From Streptomyces sp. NBC_01231 (GTDB lineage: Bacteria; Actinomycetota; Actinomycetes; Streptomycetales; Streptomycetaceae): a stretch of 64,000 nt of DNA. The stretch spans positions 8,990,001 to 9,054,000 of the forward strand of contig CP108521.1 in assembly GCA_035999765.1 (NCBI GenBank), read 5' to 3'. Below the pieces are notes generated by a model. The model ran no database searches. It saw only the letters and a list, made by a program, of their open reading frames with translations, and was not told where the DNA came from. Positions 1-14,684 of the stretch are shown here, in pieces (position 1 is the first letter of the stretch; each line of letters begins with the position of its first letter). Both the position numbers and the translations under genes were made by a program.

Positions 1-2932
<2,932 letters not shown>

Positions 2933-2947
2933 GGTGTTCCGGCCTCC

Positions 2948-3910
2948 CTAGTCTTCGTCCCGGCGCTGCACCAGGCGCCAGTTGATGATCGAGAAGATGA
3001 CGACGACGAGGAAGATGCCCCACGCCACGGCGGCGCCGTAGCCGAAGTCGTTGTTGTCGAAGGTCTGCTGGAAGAAGTAGAGGACCATCGTCCGGCCCGC
3101 GTGGTCCGGACCGCCGGAGAACGTCGAGTCGTTCGAGGTGTTCTGCAGCAGCACCTGCGCCTCGGTGAAGCTCTGCAGGCCGGTGACCGTGGAGACGACG
3201 AGCACGAACAGCAGGGTCGGCCGCAGCATGGGCAGTGTGATCCGGAAGTACGTCTGCACGGGTCCGGCGCCGTCCACGCGCGCCGCCTCGTACAGCTCGC
3301 TCGGGATGGTCTGCAGACCCGCGAGGAAGATGATCGCGTTGTAGCCGACCCACTGCCAGGTCATCAGCGTCGCGATGGCGACCTTGATGCCCCACGGAGT
3401 GTTGAGCCAGGCCACCTGATCCAGCCCGACAGCCCGCAACAGGGCGTTCACCAGGCCGAAGTTGGTGGAGAACACCGAGCCGAAGACGATCGCGATCGCC
3501 ACCACGGAGGTGACGTTCGGCAGGAAGTAGGCGAAGCGGTAGACGTTCTTGAAGCGGACCGCCGAGTTGAGCAGCACGGCCGTGATCATCGCCAGGAAGA
3601 TCATGGGGAAGGTGGCGAGCGCCCAGATGATGATCGTGTTGCCGATCGAGCTCCAGAAGTCGCCGTCGCTGACCAGGTACCGGTACTGCGACAGGCCCGC
3701 CCACTCCATCGAGCCGAGGCCGTCCCAGCGGTGGAAGGAGAGGTAGAGGGAGAAGCCGACGGGGACCAGACCGAAGGCGAGGAACAGCAGATAGAACGGG
3801 GAGATCGCGGCATACAGGTGCCAGTACGTGCGCCACCCCTTCTTCGGCCGCGTGGCGGGCGGTTCTGCCAGGACCACGGGGGGCCTGTCCAGCGCGGGGA
3901 CGGTGGCCAT
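2948..3910 (-). CDS. Sugar ABC transporter permease, MalF type
   Basis: Membrane permease partner of the MalG-type protein (320 residues from the chosen start). It has a proline-rich cytoplasmic N-terminus, six or so hydrophobic segments, and the EAA loop near residue 215 (YEAARVDGAG followed by ITLPMLRP). The reading frame continues upstream to 3949, but the ATG at 3910 is preferred because its first base is the last base of the binding-protein stop (TGATG), a coupling arrangement common in actinobacterial transport operons. Together with its neighbours it forms a CUT1-type oligosaccharide importer. Confidence 0.92.
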   Translation of the reverse strand: MATVPALDRPPVVLAEPPATRPKKGWRTYWHLYAAISPFYLLFLAFGLVPVGFSLYLSFHRWDGLGSMEWAGLSQYRYLVSDGDFWSSIGNTIIIWALATFPMIFLAMITAVLLNSAVRFKNVYRFAYFLPNVTSVVAIAIVFGSVFSTNFGLVNALLRAVGLDQVAWLNTPWGIKVAIATLMTWQWVGYNAIIFLAGLQTIPSELYEAARVDGAGPVQTYFRITLPMLRPTLLFVLVVSTVTGLQSFTEAQVLLQNTSNDSTFSGGPDHAGRTMVLYFFQQTFDNNDFGYGAAVAWGIFLVVVIFSIINWRLVQRRDED

Positions 3911-5196
3911 CAGTAGCTCACCCCCAGGTGCTTCGCGATCCGCCGGCACTTGCTCATGGCGTCACTCCAGGCCTTCTTCGGGTCCTTGCCGAGGACGCCG
4001 ACGTTCTTGATCTCGTCCTTGATGGGCTGCCCGAGCGCCACGTCGAACGGGCTGTTGTAGGCGACCACGATCTTCTGCGCGGCGGGCCCGAAGACATCCG
4101 TCGTCACCTGGCCGCCGAAGAAGGGGTCGGCCTGGCGCAGTTGTTTCAGGCCGTACGAGGCGGGGGTGGACGGGAAGAGGCCCGCGTCGACGTAACCCTG
4201 GGCCTGGTTGGCCGCGTCGAGCATCCAGGCGATGATCTCGAAGGCCCGCTCGGGCTCCCGGCATGCCTTGGTGATCGACAGGAACGAGCCGCCGTTGTTG
4301 GAGGGCCGCACGGGCATGTCGGCTATCCGCCACCTGCCCTTGGTCTTCGGCACGCCGTTCTTGAGGTCGTAGGTCGCCCAGGAGGCGCCCAGCTGGCTGG
4401 GCAGCTTGCCGGACTCCACCGCCGAGAGCTGGTCCGGGGTGCCGGTGACCAGGTTGGAGACGAGTCCCCGCCGCTTGGCCTGAACGGCCAGCGCCCACGC
4501 CGCCCGCACATGCTCCTGGTCGCCGATGAAGGCGCGGTCCTTGTCGACGTACCGCTTGCTGCCCTGCTGCACCACGTTCTCGAAGACGCTGCTGACGTCG
4601 GTGAGCAGGGAGGTCCCCGGAACGCGCTGCTTGAGCTGCTCGCCCGCCGCGAAGAACTTCTCCCAGGTGTTCAGCTCCCGGGACACGTCGGCGGGCTCGT
4701 ACGGCAGCCCCGCCTTGCGGAAGACCTCGTACTGGTAGAAGTGCGCGACCGGACCGCAGTCGATCGGGAAGCCGATCATGGTGCCGTCGTCGGCGATGCC
4801 CTGTTGCCACTTCCACGGCAGATACTGGCTCTTGTACCTGTCCGCGCCGAGCGTCCGCAGGTCCACGAACTGGTCCGCGTTGGGCAGGTAGGACGCCATG
4901 TCCTCGCCCTTGAGGCCCGCGATGTCGGGCACGTGGGCGCGGCCGGCCATCGTGGTGATCAGCTTGGACCGGTAGTAGCCGCCGATCTTGACGGCCTTGA
5001 GGTCGACCGCGCTGTCGTAACGGGCCTTGGCCCCGCCGATGACCGTGTCGCCGAGGCCGCCGTCCCAGTACCACAGGACCATGTTGCGGCCGGTCGAGCC
5101 GGTCGGAACGGCACAGCCGGACGCCAGGCCGCCGAGCGCCGTGGCGGCCGTACCGGCCAGTCCCGCGCGCAGCAGGCCTCTACGTGAGAGCCGCAC
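3910..5196 (-). CDS. Extracellular sugar-binding lipoprotein of the ABC importer
   Basis: Substrate-binding component that should capture oligosaccharides outside the membrane. The N-terminus is MRLSRRGLLRAG, a twin-arginine signal, followed by a hydrophobic stretch and a lipobox ending in LASGC, so export by Tat and lipid anchoring are expected. The remainder is about 400 residues, normal for SBP family 1. The GTG at 5196 is chosen over the GTG at 5205, because the AGGGG ribosome site directly abuts 5205 but lies eight bases from 5196. The gene follows the PfkB kinase by 52 bases with no hairpin between, and its stop shares a base with the next permease. Ligand identity is not readable from sequence; the neighbouring GH38, GH29 and GH2 genes suggest a mannose/fucose/galactose-containing glycan. 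Confidence 0.9.
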   Translation of the reverse strand: MRLSRRGLLRAGLAGTAATALGGLASGCAVPTGSTGRNMVLWYWDGGLGDTVIGGAKARYDSAVDLKAVKIGGYYRSKLITTMAGRAHVPDIAGLKGEDMASYLPNADQFVDLRTLGADRYKSQYLPWKWQQGIADDGTMIGFPIDCGPVAHFYQYEVFRKAGLPYEPADVSRELNTWEKFFAAGEQLKQRVPGTSLLTDVSSVFENVVQQGSKRYVDKDRAFIGDQEHVRAAWALAVQAKRRGLVSNLVTGTPDQLSAVESGKLPSQLGASWATYDLKNGVPKTKGRWRIADMPVRPSNNGGSFLSITKACREPERAFEIIAWMLDAANQAQGYVDAGLFPSTPASYGLKQLRQADPFFGGQVTTDVFGPAAQKIVVAYNSPFDVALGQPIKDEIKNVGVLGKDPKKAWSDAMSKCRRIAKHLGVSY

Positions 5197-5248
5197 AGCT
5201 CCCACCCCTTTCGGATCTGTTCAGTACGTCGCGTGTGGGGGGTCGGTG

Positions 5249-6262
5249 CTACCGGGCCGGCGGGGTGACGGGGGCGTACCGCAGGGGAGGACCGGGGTCC
5301 TCCGGCAGCCGCTCCGCCAGGAAGCCGTACGCCCGCTTCAGTTCGGGGTCGGTCAGGGCGCGCCACCAGCGGTCGACGCCGTACCAGCCGGGTGCCGCGA
5401 GGGCGCCCCCGTGGTGCCCCACGGACAGTCCGGCCGCCAGTACCGCGAAGCGCAGCCGTTCCTCCAGCGGCCAGCCTCCGAGCGAGGCGGTGACGAAGCT
5501 CGCACCGAAGACGTCCCCGGCGCCCGTCGCGTCGAGGACGTCCACGGCGAGAGCCGGCACGTCCGCGTACTCGCCGGTCGTCTGGTCGACCGCGACCGCG
5601 CCGTCCCCGCCTCGTGTGACCACGGCCACCGGGACCAGTTCGGAGAGGGTGCCGAGGGCCGCCACCGCGCTGTCGGTCCGGGTGTAGGCCATCGCCTCGG
5701 TCTCGTTGGGGAGGAAGGCGTGGCACAGGGCGAGCTGGTCCAGGAGGGCGGTGGACCACTCCTGGGTGGGGTCCCAGCCGACGTCGGCGTAGATCTGCGT
5801 GCCGTTCGCGGCGGCCTTGGCGAGCCAGGCGCGCGGTTCGGCCTCCAGGTGCACGAGGGCCGTGCGGGCCTCGGGCGGGTCGCCCATCAGGGCGTCCTGC
5901 GAGTACGGCGGCTCCTGGCCGTGCGTGACGAGGGCCCGGTCGTGACCGTGCGCCAGCGCGACCGTGACCGGGGTGTTCCAGCCGTCCGCGACACGGGAGA
6001 GCGTGAGGTCGACGCCCTCCTGGCCGGCGAGGACCTCCTGGCAGTACGCGCCGTAGTAGTCGTCGCCGAAGACCGTGGCCAGGGAGGTCCTGAGGCCGAA
6101 GCGGGAGGCGGCGACGGCCAGGTTGGCGATGCCGCCCGGCCCGCAGCCCATGCCGGCCGTCCAGATCTCCTCGCCCGGTGTCGGCGGCTTGCCCAGACCG
6201 GTGAGGACGAGGTCGTAGAAGAGCAGCCCGGTCAGCAGCACCTCGGGCCGGTCGTCATGCAC
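5249..6262 (-). CDS. PfkB-family sugar kinase
   Basis: Ribokinase/PfkB carbohydrate kinase of 337 residues, the normal length. The N-terminal substrate site motif GGIANLAVAA and the C-terminal anion-hole motif DATGAGDVFGASF (about residues 245-257, with the catalytic Asp of GAGD) are intact. It should phosphorylate a monosaccharide released by the hydrolases of this locus, in the cytoplasm. The GTG start at 6262 is preceded by a GAGAGG site eight bases upstream. It is first in the minus-strand operon and divergent from the DeoR gene. The sugar acted on cannot be told from the motifs. Confidence 0.88.
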   Translation of the reverse strand: MHDDRPEVLLTGLLFYDLVLTGLGKPPTPGEEIWTAGMGCGPGGIANLAVAASRFGLRTSLATVFGDDYYGAYCQEVLAGQEGVDLTLSRVADGWNTPVTVALAHGHDRALVTHGQEPPYSQDALMGDPPEARTALVHLEAEPRAWLAKAAANGTQIYADVGWDPTQEWSTALLDQLALCHAFLPNETEAMAYTRTDSAVAALGTLSELVPVAVVTRGGDGAVAVDQTTGEYADVPALAVDVLDATGAGDVFGASFVTASLGGWPLEERLRFAVLAAGLSVGHHGGALAAPGWYGVDRWWRALTDPELKRAYGFLAERLPEDPGPPLRYAPVTPPAR

Positions 6263-6380
6263 GTGAACGTCCTCTCATCCGGAGAGCTCGTCAAAACTCG
6301 TCATTCGGTGACCGGAATCGTCCGCTGATCCGAGAGATTGGTCAATACCCGAGCAGAACTGAGCATAGAAATGATTGAAG
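6263..6380. promoter_or_regulatory. Divergent promoter with three CTCGTCA motifs
   Basis: Intergenic region between the kinase and the DeoR gene. The heptamer CTCGTCA occurs at 6287-6293 and 6297-6303 (ten bases apart, one helix turn), and once inverted as TGACGAG at 6382-6388, at the start of the DeoR gene. DeoR repressors often bind short repeated elements in their own promoter, so this is a candidate operator set. The binding role is inference. Confidence 0.45.
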
Positions 6381-7187
6381 ATGACGAGTAGTGTTCACGT
6401 CGTGCTGGCAGAACGACGACATCAACTCATCCTGCGGGCCCTGCGCTCCGGGGGCCCCGCGGCCGTGACCGATCTCTCCGAGCAACTGGGGGTGAGTCCC
6501 GCAACGGTCAGGCGTGACCTGGTCAAACTCGAGGACGACGGCCTGCTGACGCGGGTGCACGGCGGCGCCGTGGCCGACGAGGGCGACCAGCCGTTCGCCG
6601 AGGTCGCCGAGGTGCGCGTGGCTCAGAAGGACGCCATAGCCGCGCGGGCCGCCGCCATGGTCGCGGACGGTCAGTCGGTGCTGCTCGACATCGGCACCAC
6701 CGCCTACCGACTGGCCCGGCAGCTGCACGGCCGTCGGCTCACCGTGATCACCAGCAACCTGGTGGTCTACGAGGAGCTGGCGGACGACGAGGGCATCGAA
6801 CTGGTGCTGCTCGGCGGCATGGTCCGGCGCGAGTACCGCTCCCTGGTCGGTTTCCTCACCGAGGACAACCTGCGCCAGTTGCACGCCGACTGGCTCTTCC
6901 TCGGCACCAGTGGAGTGCGCCCCGGTGGGCAGGTGATGGACACGACGGTCGTCGAGGTCCCGGTGAAACGGGCCATGATCAAGGCCAGTGAGAAGGTCGT
7001 CCTGCTCGCCGACTCGGCGAAGTTCCCGGGCACGGGCATGGCGAAGGTCTGCGGTCCCGAGGACCTGGACGCGGTGGTGACGAACGCGCCGGTGAACCCG
7101 GCGACGCTGGCCTCACTGGAGGAGGCCGGCGTGGACGTGGTGACGGCAGGGGAACCAGGGGACAACGGAGAGGCGGGCGCGGCGTGA
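6381..7187 (+). CDS. DeoR-family transcriptional repressor
   Basis: DNA-binding regulator of sugar metabolism, 268 residues. The N-terminal winged helix-turn-helix lies at about residues 5-60, including LGVSPATVRRDLVKLE, followed by the signature RVHGGAV and a C-terminal DeoRC sensor domain (LLDIGTTAYRLA) that binds a phosphorylated sugar in characterised members. The ATG at 6381 is preferred over an upstream TTG at 6375. It stands divergently from the kinase/importer operon, and its TGA overlaps the GTG of the GH4 gene by four bases, so it probably controls both arms of the glycan locus, with the kinase product as a plausible inducer (inference). Confidence 0.9.
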   Translation: MTSSVHVVLAERRHQLILRALRSGGPAAVTDLSEQLGVSPATVRRDLVKLEDDGLLTRVHGGAVADEGDQPFAEVAEVRVAQKDAIAARAAAMVADGQSVLLDIGTTAYRLARQLHGRRLTVITSNLVVYEELADDEGIELVLLGGMVRREYRSLVGFLTEDNLRQLHADWLFLGTSGVRPGGQVMDTTVVEVPVKRAMIKASEKVVLLADSAKFPGTGMAKVCGPEDLDAVVTNAPVNPATLASLEEAGVDVVTAGEPGDNGEAGAA

Positions 7188-8521
7188 AGCTGACGATTCT
7201 GGGCGGTGGCGGGTTCCGGGTGCCGCTCGTGTACGGGGCGCTCCTCGGGGACCGCGCCGAGGGCCGCGTCACCCATGTCGTGCTGCATGACCTGGATTCC
7301 CGGAGGCTGTCCGCGGTGACCCGGGTGCTCACCGAGCAGGCCGCCGGGGTACCCGACGCGCCCGAGGTGAGCGCCACGACCGACCTCGACGAGGCGCTTC
7401 GCGGCGCCGACTTCGTCTTCTCTGCGATCCGCGTCGGCGGCCTGGAGGGCAGGGCGAACGACGAGCGGGTGGCGCTGGCGGAGGGCGTCCTCGGCCAGGA
7501 GACGGTCGGCGCGGGCGGCATCGCGTACGGACTGCGGACCGTCCCCGTCGCCGTGGACATCGCCCGCCGGGTGGCCCGCCTCGCCCCCGACGCCTGGGTC
7601 ATCAACTTCACCAACCCGGCAGGACTCGTCACCGAGGCCATGTCCCGCCACCTCGGCGACCGGGTCATCGGCATCTGCGACTCGCCGGTCGGCCTCGGCC
7701 GCCGTATCGCCCGCGTCCTCGGCGCGAACCCGGCCGAGGCCTGGATCGACTACGTCGGCCTCAACCACCTCGGCTGGGTCCGCGGCCTGCGCGTGGCCGG
7801 CCGGGACGAGCTCCCGCGTCTGCTCGCCGACCCCGACCTGCTGGGTTCCTTCGAGGAGGGCAAGCTCTTCGGTGTCGACTGGCTGCGCTCGCTGGGCGCG
7901 ATCCCGAACGAGTACCTGCACTACTACTACTTCAACCGGGAAGCCGTCCGTTCCTACCAGCAGGCCGACAAGACCCGCGGCGCCTTCCTGGCCGACCAGC
8001 AGGCCCGCTTCTACGAGGAGATGAAGCGCCCCGACGCGGCCGCCCTGACCGCCTGGGACCGCACCCGCGCCGAGCGCGAGGCCACCTACATGTCCGAGAA
8101 CCGGGAGACGGCCGGCGCCGGCGAGCGCGACGCCGACGACCTCTCCGGCGGTTACGAGAAGGTGGCCCTCGCCCTGATGCGGGCCATCGCCCGCGACGAG
8201 CGCACCACCCTGATCCTCAACGTCCGCAACCAGGGCACCCTCTCGGTGCTCGACGAGGACGCCGTCATCGAGGTCCCCTGCCTGGTCGACGCCAACGGCG
8301 CCCACCCGGTCGCCGTCGCCCCGCTGCCCGACCACGCCACCGGCCTGGTCTGCTCGGTCAAGGGGGTCGAGCGCGAGGTGCTGGCCGCGGCCGAGTCGGG
8401 CTCCCGCGCGACGGCTGTGAAGGCGTTCGCGCTGCATCCGCTGGTCGATTCGGTCAATGTGGCCCGCAGACTGGTGGAGGGCTACACGGACGTCCACCCT
8501 GGCCTGGCGTACCTTGTGTAA
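7184..8521 (+). CDS. GH4 NAD-dependent glycosidase (6-phospho-beta-glucosidase-like)
   Basis: Family 4 glycosidase, 445 residues. These enzymes use NAD+ and a divalent metal in an oxidation-elimination mechanism. The N-terminal Rossmann motif is LTILGGGGFRVP; the conserved NFTNPAGL follows, and the metal-binding Cys (GICDSP, near residue 164) and His (GLNHLGW, near residue 193) are intact. Sequence type is closest to 6-phospho-beta-glucosidases, but the family also includes alpha-galactosidases and others, and no phosphotransferase system is nearby, so the true substrate may differ. Translationally coupled to the DeoR gene and followed after 71 bases by the alpha-mannosidase. Confidence 0.85.
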   Translation: MKLTILGGGGFRVPLVYGALLGDRAEGRVTHVVLHDLDSRRLSAVTRVLTEQAAGVPDAPEVSATTDLDEALRGADFVFSAIRVGGLEGRANDERVALAEGVLGQETVGAGGIAYGLRTVPVAVDIARRVARLAPDAWVINFTNPAGLVTEAMSRHLGDRVIGICDSPVGLGRRIARVLGANPAEAWIDYVGLNHLGWVRGLRVAGRDELPRLLADPDLLGSFEEGKLFGVDWLRSLGAIPNEYLHYYYFNREAVRSYQQADKTRGAFLADQQARFYEEMKRPDAAALTAWDRTRAEREATYMSENRETAGAGERDADDLSGGYEKVALALMRAIARDERTTLILNVRNQGTLSVLDEDAVIEVPCLVDANGAHPVAVAPLPDHATGLVCSVKGVEREVLAAAESGSRATAVKAFALHPLVDSVNVARRLVEGYTDVHPGLAYLV

Positions 8522-8532
8522 GCGCGCCTAGT

Positions 8533-8540
8533 AAGCGCTT
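8533..8540. promoter_or_regulatory. AAGCGCTT palindrome, possible LacI-family operator
   Basis: Perfect eight-base palindrome with a CG centre in the 71-base gap upstream of the GH38 gene. LacI-family sugar repressors bind palindromes of this shape. It may provide separate control of the mannosidase/fucosidase pair. Short, so chance occurrence is possible. Confidence 0.25.
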
Positions 8541-8592
8541 TCTGGCCTTCGGGCTCTCCCCCTCCCTGGCTTCCCGTTTTCTGGAGATCTGC

Positions 8593-11649
<3,057 letters not shown>

Positions 11650-11757
11650 CACCACCACCCGGTAGCACCGGCACCCGGGGCGGGCGCGCCCACCGCGCCC
11701 GCCCTCTCGGTCCCCCGACTTTTCCCCGAGTGGCTTGTCCTGTAGAGGAGTTCAGCC

Positions 11758-13008
11758 GTGCCCATGCAGCAGTGGTTCACCGATGCCAAGTTGGGGATCT
11801 TCGTCCACTGGGGGATCTACGCCGTCGACGGCGTCCAGGAATCCTGGTCGTTCTACGACGACATCGTCCCGCACGACCAGTACATGTCCCAGCTCGACCG
11901 CTTCACCGGCGCCCAGTACGACCCCAAGGCCTGGGCCGACCTGTTCGCCCGGGCCGGCGCCCGGTACGCCGTCCTCACCAGCCGCCACCACGACGGCGTC
12001 GCCCTGTGGGACACCGCGTACGGCGACCTCAACCTGGGCCGCGACTACATCGGCCCCTATGCCGACGCCCTGCGCGAGAAGGACCTCAAGGTCGGCCTGT
12101 ACTACTCGCACTCGGACTGGAACCACCCCGACTACGCCTCCACCCGCAAGCCGGGCCGCCCGCCGGAGCAGGAGGACAACCGCTACTCCGAGGTCGCGGC
12201 CGAGTTCGAGGACCTGGCCGCCTGGGAGCGGTTCATCGCCTACCGCGACGGCCAGATCCGCGAACTGGCCTCCCGCTACCGGCCCGACCTGATGTGGTTC
12301 GACGGCGAGTGGGACCGCAGCGAGGAGCAGTGGCGCATCCCCGAACTCGCCGCGCTCATCCGCTCCTACTCGCCCGACGTCGTCTTCAACGCCCGCATGC
12401 TCAGCGAGGGCGACTACGCCACCCCCGAACAGGGCGCTCCCATCGAACCCCCGGACGGGCCCTGGGAGTTGTGCCTGACCATCAACGACTCGTGGGGTTA
12501 CCAGCACCACGACCACAACCACAAGTCGCTCAGCCAGCTGATCCGCTACTTCACCGAGACCATCGGCGGAGGCGGCAACCTGCTCCTCGACGTCGGCCCG
12601 AGGGAGGACGGCACCATCCCCGAGCCGCAGGTCGAGCGCCTGGAAGGCCTGGGGGAGTGGATCCGCAGGCACTCCGCGGCCGTGTACGGGACGGTGCGCG
12701 GGCTGCCGGCCGGCCACCACTACGGCCCCAGCACCCTCTCCGCCGACCGCCGCACCCTCTACCTCACCCTGTACGACATCCCGCGCGCCGAGATCGGCGT
12801 ACGCGGCCTGGTCACGCCGGTCCGCAGGGTCACCGTCCTCGGCACGGGCACCGAACTCGCCCACCGGGTCGTCGGCGGACTCCACGAGGCTGTCGGTGTG
12901 CTGTGGATCAACCCGCCCACCGCGACCGACCTCGACCCGCACGCCACGGTGCTCGCGGTCGAACTGGACGGCGAGCTGGAGCTGTACCGGGGGTCGGGCC
13001 GTTTCTGA
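11758..13008 (+). CDS. GH29 alpha-L-fucosidase
   Basis: Family 29 retaining fucosidase of 416 residues. The N-terminus contains the conserved LGIFVHWGIYAVDGV, then TSRHHDGVALW, and the nucleophile Asp of WFDGEWD near residue 182. No signal peptide is seen. The GTG at 11758 follows GAGGAG by seven bases and is favoured over the ATG two codons later. It is last in the hydrolase run, 108 bases after the mannosidase, and a hairpin terminator lies 94 bases beyond its stop. Shorter than fucosidases that carry C-terminal binding modules, so this is a catalytic-core form. Confidence 0.92.
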   Translation: MPMQQWFTDAKLGIFVHWGIYAVDGVQESWSFYDDIVPHDQYMSQLDRFTGAQYDPKAWADLFARAGARYAVLTSRHHDGVALWDTAYGDLNLGRDYIGPYADALREKDLKVGLYYSHSDWNHPDYASTRKPGRPPEQEDNRYSEVAAEFEDLAAWERFIAYRDGQIRELASRYRPDLMWFDGEWDRSEEQWRIPELAALIRSYSPDVVFNARMLSEGDYATPEQGAPIEPPDGPWELCLTINDSWGYQHHDHNHKSLSQLIRYFTETIGGGGNLLLDVGPREDGTIPEPQVERLEGLGEWIRRHSAAVYGTVRGLPAGHHYGPSTLSADRRTLYLTLYDIPRAEIGVRGLVTPVRRVTVLGTGTELAHRVVGGLHEAVGVLWINPPTATDLDPHATVLAVELDGELELYRGSGRF

Positions 13009-13101
13009 ACCGAGAGCCACCCGGCCTCGGCGAATTGACCCATGACCGACGACGGCCCGGTGTGGCGCGAGGCGCTCGACGCCCGCGGCTGACCTGCCGC
13101 G

Positions 13102-13130
13102 GGCCCCGGCGCCTCGACGGTGCCGGGGCC
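13102..13130. terminator. Bidirectional hairpin terminator
   Basis: Stem GGCCCCGGCGCC / GGTGCCGGGGCC with one G-T wobble and a five-base loop. It sits between the convergent fucosidase and ATP-grasp genes and could end both transcripts. Confidence 0.7.
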
Positions 13131-13142
13131 GCGCGCCACGGC

Positions 13143-14273
13143 CTAGAGAGGCAGGGCGCTCGCCGCCGTCGGCCTGACCGACGAGTCGACGTGAGCCGGT
13201 TCCATCGGCGCCCGCTCCACCGTCGGAGGCAATGACTGCTGCGGAATCGACACCGCGCGCAACGGCCGCGGCCCCGACACCACCGTGTAGTCCTGCCCCA
13301 GGAACGGCGGAGCCATCTCGCCCGGATCCTCGCCGAGCGCCAACTGCACTGCGGCCCATGGGACGTTGACGCCACAGAGGGACAGCTGGTGCAGCCCGCC
13401 CGCCGGGCGGGTGTTCACGTCCATCAGGACCGGCGTGTCGCCGAACATCCGGAACTGGATGTTGGACAGGTAGTGCAGCCCGAAGCCCTCCGCGATCCGT
13501 CGCGCCGGCTCCAGCCACTGCTCGGCGAGCGTGAATCCGCGACGGCGGCCGTTCTTGGTGCGGCCGATGGACAAGCGGATCCGGTTGTCGGGTCCGGTGA
13601 GGCAGTCGACCGACACCTCCGGCTGCTCCAGGCGCGGCATGACCAGCCAGTCCACCGGCTCGTCGGACTGCTTCAGCGCTTCCAGCACCAGGTCGAGCGG
13701 GACGTACGGGCTCGGGAAGCCGTTGAGCTGCGTGAGGGAGAAGGGGGTGCGCGTGATGACCCGGAATCCCACCCCGCCCGCGCCGGACGCGGGCTTGAAG
13801 CACGCCTTGTGCCCGCCGGCCTCCAACTCCTCGACGGCCGCGACGAGTTCGTCCGCCGACCGGGCTCGCCACCACGGCGGCACCGGGACCCCGATCGCCT
13901 CGACGGCCTCGTAGGCGATCACCTTGTCGTGGAAGACGGCCACGGCCTCCGGCGGCGGGGCGAGCAGCGCCGTCCCGGCCGCCTCGAAGTCGGCGCGGTG
14001 CGCCACGATCGCCGACTGGTGCAGCCGGGGCACGAACACGTCGATGCCGCGTCGCACGCACTGGTCCAGGGCGTACTCCACGTACCCGGCCGGGGACAGA
14101 CCGTCCGGCTCCAGGTCGGCGGTGTCGGCGGCGGCCAGGACGGGGGAGTCGGCGTCACCGTGGGTCGCATGGATCTCGACGGCACGGTCGCTGGGATTTC
14201 TCCGCAGCTGATCCATGAAGAACACGTTCTCCGCGTACGTGCGGTTGAGCCAGACGCGTACGCGAGAGACCAT
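13143..14273 (-). CDS. ATP-grasp domain protein, ligase of unknown substrate
   Basis: Protein of 376 residues with an ATP-grasp fold. An N-terminal pre-ATP-grasp domain is followed by the lid and core: AVFHDKVIAYEAVEAIGVPVP near residues 110-130, a glycine-rich nucleotide loop FKPASGAGGVGF near residue 160, and the metal-binding DVNTRPAGGLHQ near residue 287. Such enzymes join a carboxylate to an amine or thiol through an acyl phosphate. The neighbours give no clue to the substrate. Start GTG/ATG at 14273; transcribed alone toward the fucosidase. Related Streptomyces proteins are usually called carboxylate-amine ligases, which is a family-level statement only. Confidence 0.75.
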   Translation of the reverse strand: MVSRVRVWLNRTYAENVFFMDQLRRNPSDRAVEIHATHGDADSPVLAAADTADLEPDGLSPAGYVEYALDQCVRRGIDVFVPRLHQSAIVAHRADFEAAGTALLAPPPEAVAVFHDKVIAYEAVEAIGVPVPPWWRARSADELVAAVEELEAGGHKACFKPASGAGGVGFRVITRTPFSLTQLNGFPSPYVPLDLVLEALKQSDEPVDWLVMPRLEQPEVSVDCLTGPDNRIRLSIGRTKNGRRRGFTLAEQWLEPARRIAEGFGLHYLSNIQFRMFGDTPVLMDVNTRPAGGLHQLSLCGVNVPWAAVQLALGEDPGEMAPPFLGQDYTVVSGPRPLRAVSIPQQSLPPTVERAPMEPAHVDSSVRPTAASALPL

Positions 14274-14684
14274 GCAGGCCGCCTTTCAAGGTTCGCGGGC
14301 AGGGCGGAGCACGCCCGTGCCCGGGCAGGGTGATCGGAGGTACACCAAACCGCCCCCGTGCGAAGGGACGTTGTGGCGGTGGTGTTGGGGCGATCATACG
14401 GCTTCCGAAGGGGCACGCGTGCAACGTGCGTGTTACGGATTGGCCGATCATGTGGACACTGATCATGCCGGGCGGGTAACACCGCTGGTCCGAGGCGTGC
14501 GGAACGCCGCGGCACGAGACGCGGCCGTCGGACACGAGGACCGCGACCGTGCGGGTGGACCACGGACCGGCGCGCCGCCGGACGGCCGACCGGACCCGCC
14601 GGCCGGCCGACTGGAGCCGCCCTTGTCGTCGGACCCGCGGATATGTTCTCGTGGTCACATTCGCGAGCCCCAAGGAGGCGAGAG
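14274..14684. other. Divergent intergenic region, 411 bp
   Basis: Upstream of both the ATP-grasp gene (minus) and the metallophosphoesterase (plus). Short reading frames here have no ribosome site or recognisable product. The AAGGAGG at 14671-14678 is the ribosome site of the phosphoesterase. No operator stood out. Confidence 0.5.

Noticed and set aside
6767..8497. Minus-strand frame across the DeoR and GH4 genes
   Set aside because: Overlaps two well-supported genes and has no domain.
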